From Rhodospirillales bacterium BBD 1991-14 (GTDB lineage: Bacteria; Pseudomonadota; Alphaproteobacteria; Kiloniellales; Kiloniellaceae), in assembly GCA_001657395.1 (NCBI GenBank), contig LYSY01000006.1:62001-126000 (forward strand): 64,000 bases of DNA, read 5' to 3'. Position numbers and translations under genes: made by a program. The notes beneath the pieces are model-generated. The model was given only the letters and a program-made list of their open reading frames with translations, searched no databases and was not told the origin of the DNA. Below, piece after piece: positions 60,667 through 64,000 of the stretch; the stretch's first letter is position 1; every line of letters begins with the position of its first letter.

Positions 60667-61872
60667 TCAGCTCAGCAGAACCACGGCCGCATCGGGCGGC
60701 CAGGTCAGGTAAACCCGGTCTTCCCAGGTGATCGGCCGTTCGATCAGGCGTGTCCGGTTGGCCTGGGTGGCGGTGACCATCTTTCCGCTGTCCAGCTTCA
60801 CGTGATAGATCGAGAGATTGCCCAGATAGCCGATGTCCCAGACCTCGCCGGACAGGCAGTTGGTCGTCGTATCGGGCGGCGGGTCCGGCGCGATCTGAAC
60901 CTTCTCGGGCCGGAGCGCAATCCAGACCTGCCGCCCGGCCGGCTCATCGGCGCTGGGGCCGGTCTTGATGGTGCAGCCGGCTTCCTGGCTCTGGACCAGC
61001 AGGTGGTCGCCCTCGCGCGCCGAGACCCGGCCTTCGAGCGTGTTGACCTCGCCGATGAACTCCGCCACGTAGCGGGAATTCGGATACTCGTAGAGTTCGG
61101 CCGGGGTCGAGACCTGGACGATCTTGCCGTGATCCATGACGGCGATGCGGCTGGAAACGGTCATCGCCTCTTCCTGATCGTGGGTGACGATCACAAAAGT
61201 GATGCCGGTCTCCTCCTGGATGTTCATCAGTTCGAACTGGGTCTGGGTCCTGAGATTCTTGTCGAGGGCGCCCAGGGGCTCGTCGAGCAGCAGCATCTTC
61301 GGCTTCTTCACCAGAGAGCGGGCCAGGGCGACGCGCTGGCGCTGACCGCCCGAGAGCTGATGCGGCTTGCGGCGGGCGAAGGCGTTGAGCTGGACCATCT
61401 CGATGACCTCCGCGACCCGGCGTTCGATCTCCGGCTTCGGCACGCCGTCCTGGCGCAGGCCGAAGGCGATGTTTTTCTCCACATTCATGTGCGGGAACAG
61501 CGCGTAGGACTGGAACATCATGTTGACCGGCCGCTGGTAGGGCGGCACGCCCGACATATCCTCGCCCTCCAGCAGGATCTGGCCTTGGCTGGGCATCTCG
61601 AAGCCCGCCAGCATCCGCAGCAGGGTGGTCTTGCCGCAGCCGGAAGGGCCGAGCAGGGAGAAGAACTCCCGCTGATAGATGTTGAGGGAGATGTCGTCGA
61701 CGGCGACGAAGTCGCCGAAACGCTTGGTGACACGAGAAATCTCGACGTGGGGGCGCTGGTTGGGGTCGTTCCAGGGTTCCCAGCGCTGGCGCGTGTGCGT
61801 TGCGCCCGTGCTCTTCGCCGCGGTCTTCGCCGCGGTCTTCACTGCACTTCCGGGTGATCCGGCATCACTCAT
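60667..61872 (-). CDS. potG: Polyamine ABC transporter ATP-binding protein (PotG/PotA-like)
   Basis: This 401-residue ATPase has Walker A LLGPSGCGKTTLLRML, Q-loop FQSYALFPHMNVEKNIAFGL, signature LSGGQRQRVALARSL, Walker B MLLLDEPLGALD, a His switch VTHDQEEAM and a C-terminal TOBE domain (about 290-395). The first 35 residues are an Ala/Lys-rich lead. The ATG at 61872 follows GGGGGCTCTG; the frame is open upstream to 62019. A hairpin lies in the 85-bp gap after potF. Confidence 0.93.
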   Translation of the reverse strand: MSDAGSPGSAVKTAAKTAAKSTGATHTRQRWEPWNDPNQRPHVEISRVTKRFGDFVAVDDISLNIYQREFFSLLGPSGCGKTTLLRMLAGFEMPSQGQILLEGEDMSGVPPYQRPVNMMFQSYALFPHMNVEKNIAFGLRQDGVPKPEIERRVAEVIEMVQLNAFARRKPHQLSGGQRQRVALARSLVKKPKMLLLDEPLGALDKNLRTQTQFELMNIQEETGITFVIVTHDQEEAMTVSSRIAVMDHGKIVQVSTPAELYEYPNSRYVAEFIGEVNTLEGRVSAREGDHLLVQSQEAGCTIKTGPSADEPAGRQVWIALRPEKVQIAPDPPPDTTTNCLSGEVWDIGYLGNLSIYHVKLDSGKMVTATQANRTRLIERPITWEDRVYLTWPPDAAVVLLS

Positions 61873-61918
61873 ATCAGAGCCCCCGCCCGCCGATGATCGC
61901 AAAACCCCGCGTGAGAAA

Positions 61919-61946
61919 CGGTCCCGCCTCCCCTCAGGCGGGACCG
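61919..61946 (-). terminator. Stem-loop between potF and potG (partial terminator or mRNA stabiliser)
   Basis: Eleven perfect pairs (CGGTCCCGCCT and AGGCGGGACCG) enclose a 6-base loop in the gap between potF and potG. Read on the minus strand it is followed by TTTCTC. Such stem-loops between the binding-protein and the membrane genes often end or protect part of the transcript so that more binding protein is made. Confidence 0.6.
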
Positions 61947-61957
61947 CTTGGAGGCTG

Positions 61958-63058
61958 CTACTGCCCGCTCTTGACCTTGGTCCAGAGCCGGGTGACCACG
62001 CGCTGCACCTTTGGCGCATAGGGGGTCGTCGTATAGAGGGTGGCCAGCGCGTCGGGCGTCGGGTAGATCGCCGGATCGTCGATCACGTCCTCTTCAAGGA
62101 ACTGCTGCGAGGCCTCGTTGCCGTTGGCGTAGTAGACGTAGTTCGACGCCTTGGCCATGACCTCCGGGCTCATGATGTAGTTCAGGAAGGTGTGGGCCTC
62201 TTCCACGTTGCGGGCATCGGAAGGGATCGCCATCTGGTCGAACCACATCAGCGCGCCTTCGTTCGGTGCCACGTACTTGATGGTGACGCCGTTGTCGGCT
62301 TCATCGGCACGGTCGCGGGCCTGCAGCACGTCGCCCGACCAGCCGACCGCCATGCAGATGTCGCCGTTGGCCAGGGCGTTGATGTATTCGGAGTTGTGGA
62401 ACTTCTGGACGTAGGGCCGGACCGCCGACAGCGCGGCTTCGGCCTTGCGGATCACCTCGGGGTCCTGGCTGTCCGGATCCTCGCCGATGTAGTTCAGGGC
62501 GGCGGGGATCATCTCCGTCGGCGCGTCCAGCACGTGGATACCGCAGTCGGCGAATTTGGAGGCTACCTCCGGATCGAACAGCATGCGCCAGGAATCCACC
62601 GGCGCATCGGGCATCCGCTCCAGGATCTTCTCCTCGTTGTAGCCGATCCCGGTGGTGCCCCACATGTAGTTGATGGAGTAGGCGTTGCCTGGGTCGTACT
62701 TTGCGGTGCGGTCGGTGACCACGCCCCACATGTTGGCAAGATTCGGCAGCTTGTCGGCGTCGAGCTGCTGGAATACGCCGGCCTGGATCTGGCGCGCCAG
62801 GAAGGTTCCGCTTGGGACCACGACGTCGTAGCCGGTGCCGCCGGCCAGAAGCTTGGTTTCGAGCACCTCGTTGGAATCGAAGACATCGTAGACGACCCTG
62901 ATCCCGGTCTCCTTCTCGAAGTCCTCCAGGATCGACTCGTCGATGTAGTCGGACCAGTTAAAAACGTTGACGACTTTCTCCTGAGCCGCGAGCGGGCCCA
63001 GCGGCAGCGCCAGCGCAGCCGCAGCGACCGCGGAGGCGAGAAAAGACTTTCTGTTCAT
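61958..63058 (-). CDS. potF: Putrescine/spermidine-binding periplasmic protein (PotF/PotD-like)
   Basis: This 366-residue protein has a signal peptide (about 1-25: SFLASAVAAAALALPLGPLAAQ). Family features are VVNVFNWSDYIDESILEDFE, TGIRVVYDVFDSNEVLETKLL, YDVVVPSGTFLARQI, INYMWGTTGIGYNE and AVGWSGDVLQARD, with the Trp, Ser and Asp residues that cradle polyamines. ATG 63058 follows AGGGAAACC. It is the first gene of the potF-G-H-I operon. Confidence 0.93.
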   Translation of the reverse strand: MNRKSFLASAVAAAALALPLGPLAAQEKVVNVFNWSDYIDESILEDFEKETGIRVVYDVFDSNEVLETKLLAGGTGYDVVVPSGTFLARQIQAGVFQQLDADKLPNLANMWGVVTDRTAKYDPGNAYSINYMWGTTGIGYNEEKILERMPDAPVDSWRMLFDPEVASKFADCGIHVLDAPTEMIPAALNYIGEDPDSQDPEVIRKAEAALSAVRPYVQKFHNSEYINALANGDICMAVGWSGDVLQARDRADEADNGVTIKYVAPNEGALMWFDQMAIPSDARNVEEAHTFLNYIMSPEVMAKASNYVYYANGNEASQQFLEEDVIDDPAIYPTPDALATLYTTTPYAPKVQRVVTRLWTKVKSGQ

Positions 63059-63708
63059 GTCGGTTTCCCTGTTTCTTGACTTCATGTCAGCACCTTCGGT
63101 GCCTTCTTGGGTCTCTGTCGACCAACCTCTCCGTGATATCAAGCCGGGCGGTGGCGCTTGTCAATGCTTCTTCGCGGGGCCCTGCGGCGGCCTTACGGAG
63201 GCAGCTTCCCGGGGCCGCTTCCCGGGGCCGCTTCCCGGGGCCGCTTCCCTGCCGCCGGCCGCTGGCCTGGCCATGGGGATCCCGGTGCCGGGACGATGCG
63301 GGCGCGCAGCCGGGAAGACGCCACAACCCGGAGATGTCATCGCGCCGCCCGACCTTTGCCCTAACTTCGCCGCCTTTCGCGTTCAAAGAACGGTATTGAG
63401 GGTTGAAGTCCAAAGGCGATACGTTAACGCAGTCAGGTTCTGAAAAGAGGCAGCGGTGCTTTGCAGGGGCGTTTCTGTGATCCCGCGCGGGCTGTTTTCG
63501 GTCTTTATCGCGGCACTGCACAAATTTGTCACACTGCGAAGGATGCGTTTTAAATTAAGGGCTTGGCTGCCAGTTTCGGCGATTCTCGCTGCGGATGCCG
63601 CGGCCTTCCGCGCGGACGCCGTCGCCTTAGGGTTTCGTTAAGAATTTGCGGTTCACGATTAACAGGGTTCCGGTACGGCCGGACGGAACGACGATCAGGA
63701 AAACGATA
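63059..63708. other. Upstream region of the pot operon and a lipoprotein gene
   Basis: No gene is supported in these 650 bp. Contents are the 13-bp repeat at 63204-63249, an AT-rich stretch near 63500-63560 and 63640-63700, and a weak short frame 63456-63641 with no family. Promoters for the leftward pot genes and the rightward lipoprotein gene should lie here. Confidence 0.4.
63204..63249. repeat. 13-bp tandem repeat, about 3.5 copies
   Basis: GCTTCCCGGGGCC repeats exactly at 63204, 63217 and 63230; a partial copy GCTTCCC follows at 63243. It lies 145-190 bp upstream of potF in non-coding DNA. Confidence 0.88.
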
Positions 63709-64000
63709 ATGAGGCTCCGATACGGGGTCCTGGGGATGGCATTGCTGGGTCTTTCTGCGTGTGCCGAGCTCGGGATTCAGTTCCCGGCGCCGCAGGGCCC
63801 GGCACAGGGCTCTGCGCGCCCGGTTTCCCCGGACAAGGCGCTGAGCGATCAGGGCCGTTTTCCGACGCGTGCCGAGCAGGAAAAGGTGGTTGAACTGAAG
63901 CCCCCACCGCCCGTCCCCAAGCGCAAGCCGGAGGTCACCCAGGCGATGCTGGAGACCGTCCAGGAGCCGCAGGCCGACCCCGATGCTCTCGTCGGGTTGG
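63709..64000 (+). CDS. Lipoprotein of unknown function (3' end outside window)
   Basis: ATG 63709 follows AGGAAAACG. The first residues form a lipoprotein signal, MRLRYGVLGMALLGLSAC with the lipobox LSAC, so Cys18 should be lipidated. The visible rest (to about residue 97) is proline-rich and low in structure (ELKPPPPVPKRKPEV), ending at DALVGL as the window ends. I do not recognise the family from this part. Confidence 0.7.
   Translation, partial: MRLRYGVLGMALLGLSACAELGIQFPAPQGPAQGSARPVSPDKALSDQGRFPTRAEQEKVVELKPPPPVPKRKPEVTQAMLETVQEPQADPDALVGL

Noticed and set aside
1-64000. Insertion sequences, integrases, transposases and CRISPR arrays
   Set aside because: I found no transposase or integrase motif, no long terminal repeats and no regularly spaced repeats; the three tandem repeats have short periods without spacers.

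Overview
The window is a GC-rich, densely packed Gram-negative chromosome segment. The lipid A Kdo transferase gene, the fused cysN-cysC gene, the TRAP transporters, the FCD-type GntR regulators and the PotFGHI-type polyamine importer together suggest an alphaproteobacterium, perhaps of Rhodospirillales type. This placement is inference; no rRNA gene is present to settle it. The left part (about 1-28.6 kb) looks like an accessory metabolic island. The right part (about 29.2-64 kb) holds housekeeping and cell-surface genes.

Island, 1-28.6 kb. The core is a leftward operon (22424 to 15256) with PEP phosphomutase, a class I/II aminotransferase, a PntC/LicC-like cytidylyltransferase, a CDP-alcohol phosphatidyltransferase, a SelA-like PLP enzyme with an extra C-terminal domain, a PanE-like ketoacid reductase and a DMT exporter. 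Most of its genes overlap by ATGA. This reads as a phosphonate biosynthesis operon of the nucleotidyl-activation type. The usual phosphonopyruvate decarboxylase is not in the window. To its left lie a phosphonopyruvate hydrolase divergent from a PhnF-like regulator (a perfect 16-bp palindrome lies between them), a RidA protein, a LysR regulator, and a peptide/opine-type ABC importer operon that also carries an Asp/Glu-racemase-family protein and a D-amino-acid-type transaminase. A TRAP transporter lies further left. Two paralogous FCD GntR regulators bracket the island. A GTATAC-centred motif recurs in the control regions of the TRAP operon, the ABC operon, the pepM operon and the divergent GntR/arylmalonate-decarboxylase-like pair, so one regulon is likely. 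A tRNA-like sequence with an abnormal anticodon loop, a CapA-family gene and an unrecognised 516-residue gene close the island.

Middle, 29-37 kb. This part holds dusA, an SPW-repeat membrane protein, a TetR-controlled MMPL exporter with a LolA-like protein and an outer-membrane barrel, and a DUF3179 protein.

Surface glycan region, 37-58.7 kb. A long leftward transcription unit starts with a winged-helix regulator and an RfaH/NusG-type antiterminator. An ops-like hairpin follows, then all the enzymes expected for CMP-pseudaminic acid (PseB, PseC, a PseG-PseH fusion, PseF and two NeuB-family synthases), methyltransferases, WbqC, a PIG-L deacetylase, a sugar epimerase and waaA. Rightward genes add a DEDDh exonuclease, a UDP-HexNAc dehydrogenase, a UDP-uronate 4-epimerase and cysD-cysNC. 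An O-antigen ligase/polymerase gene faces them. The window ends with a putrescine-type ABC importer (potF-potG-potH-potI, leftward, with a stem-loop between potF and potG) and the start of a lipoprotein gene running off the right edge.
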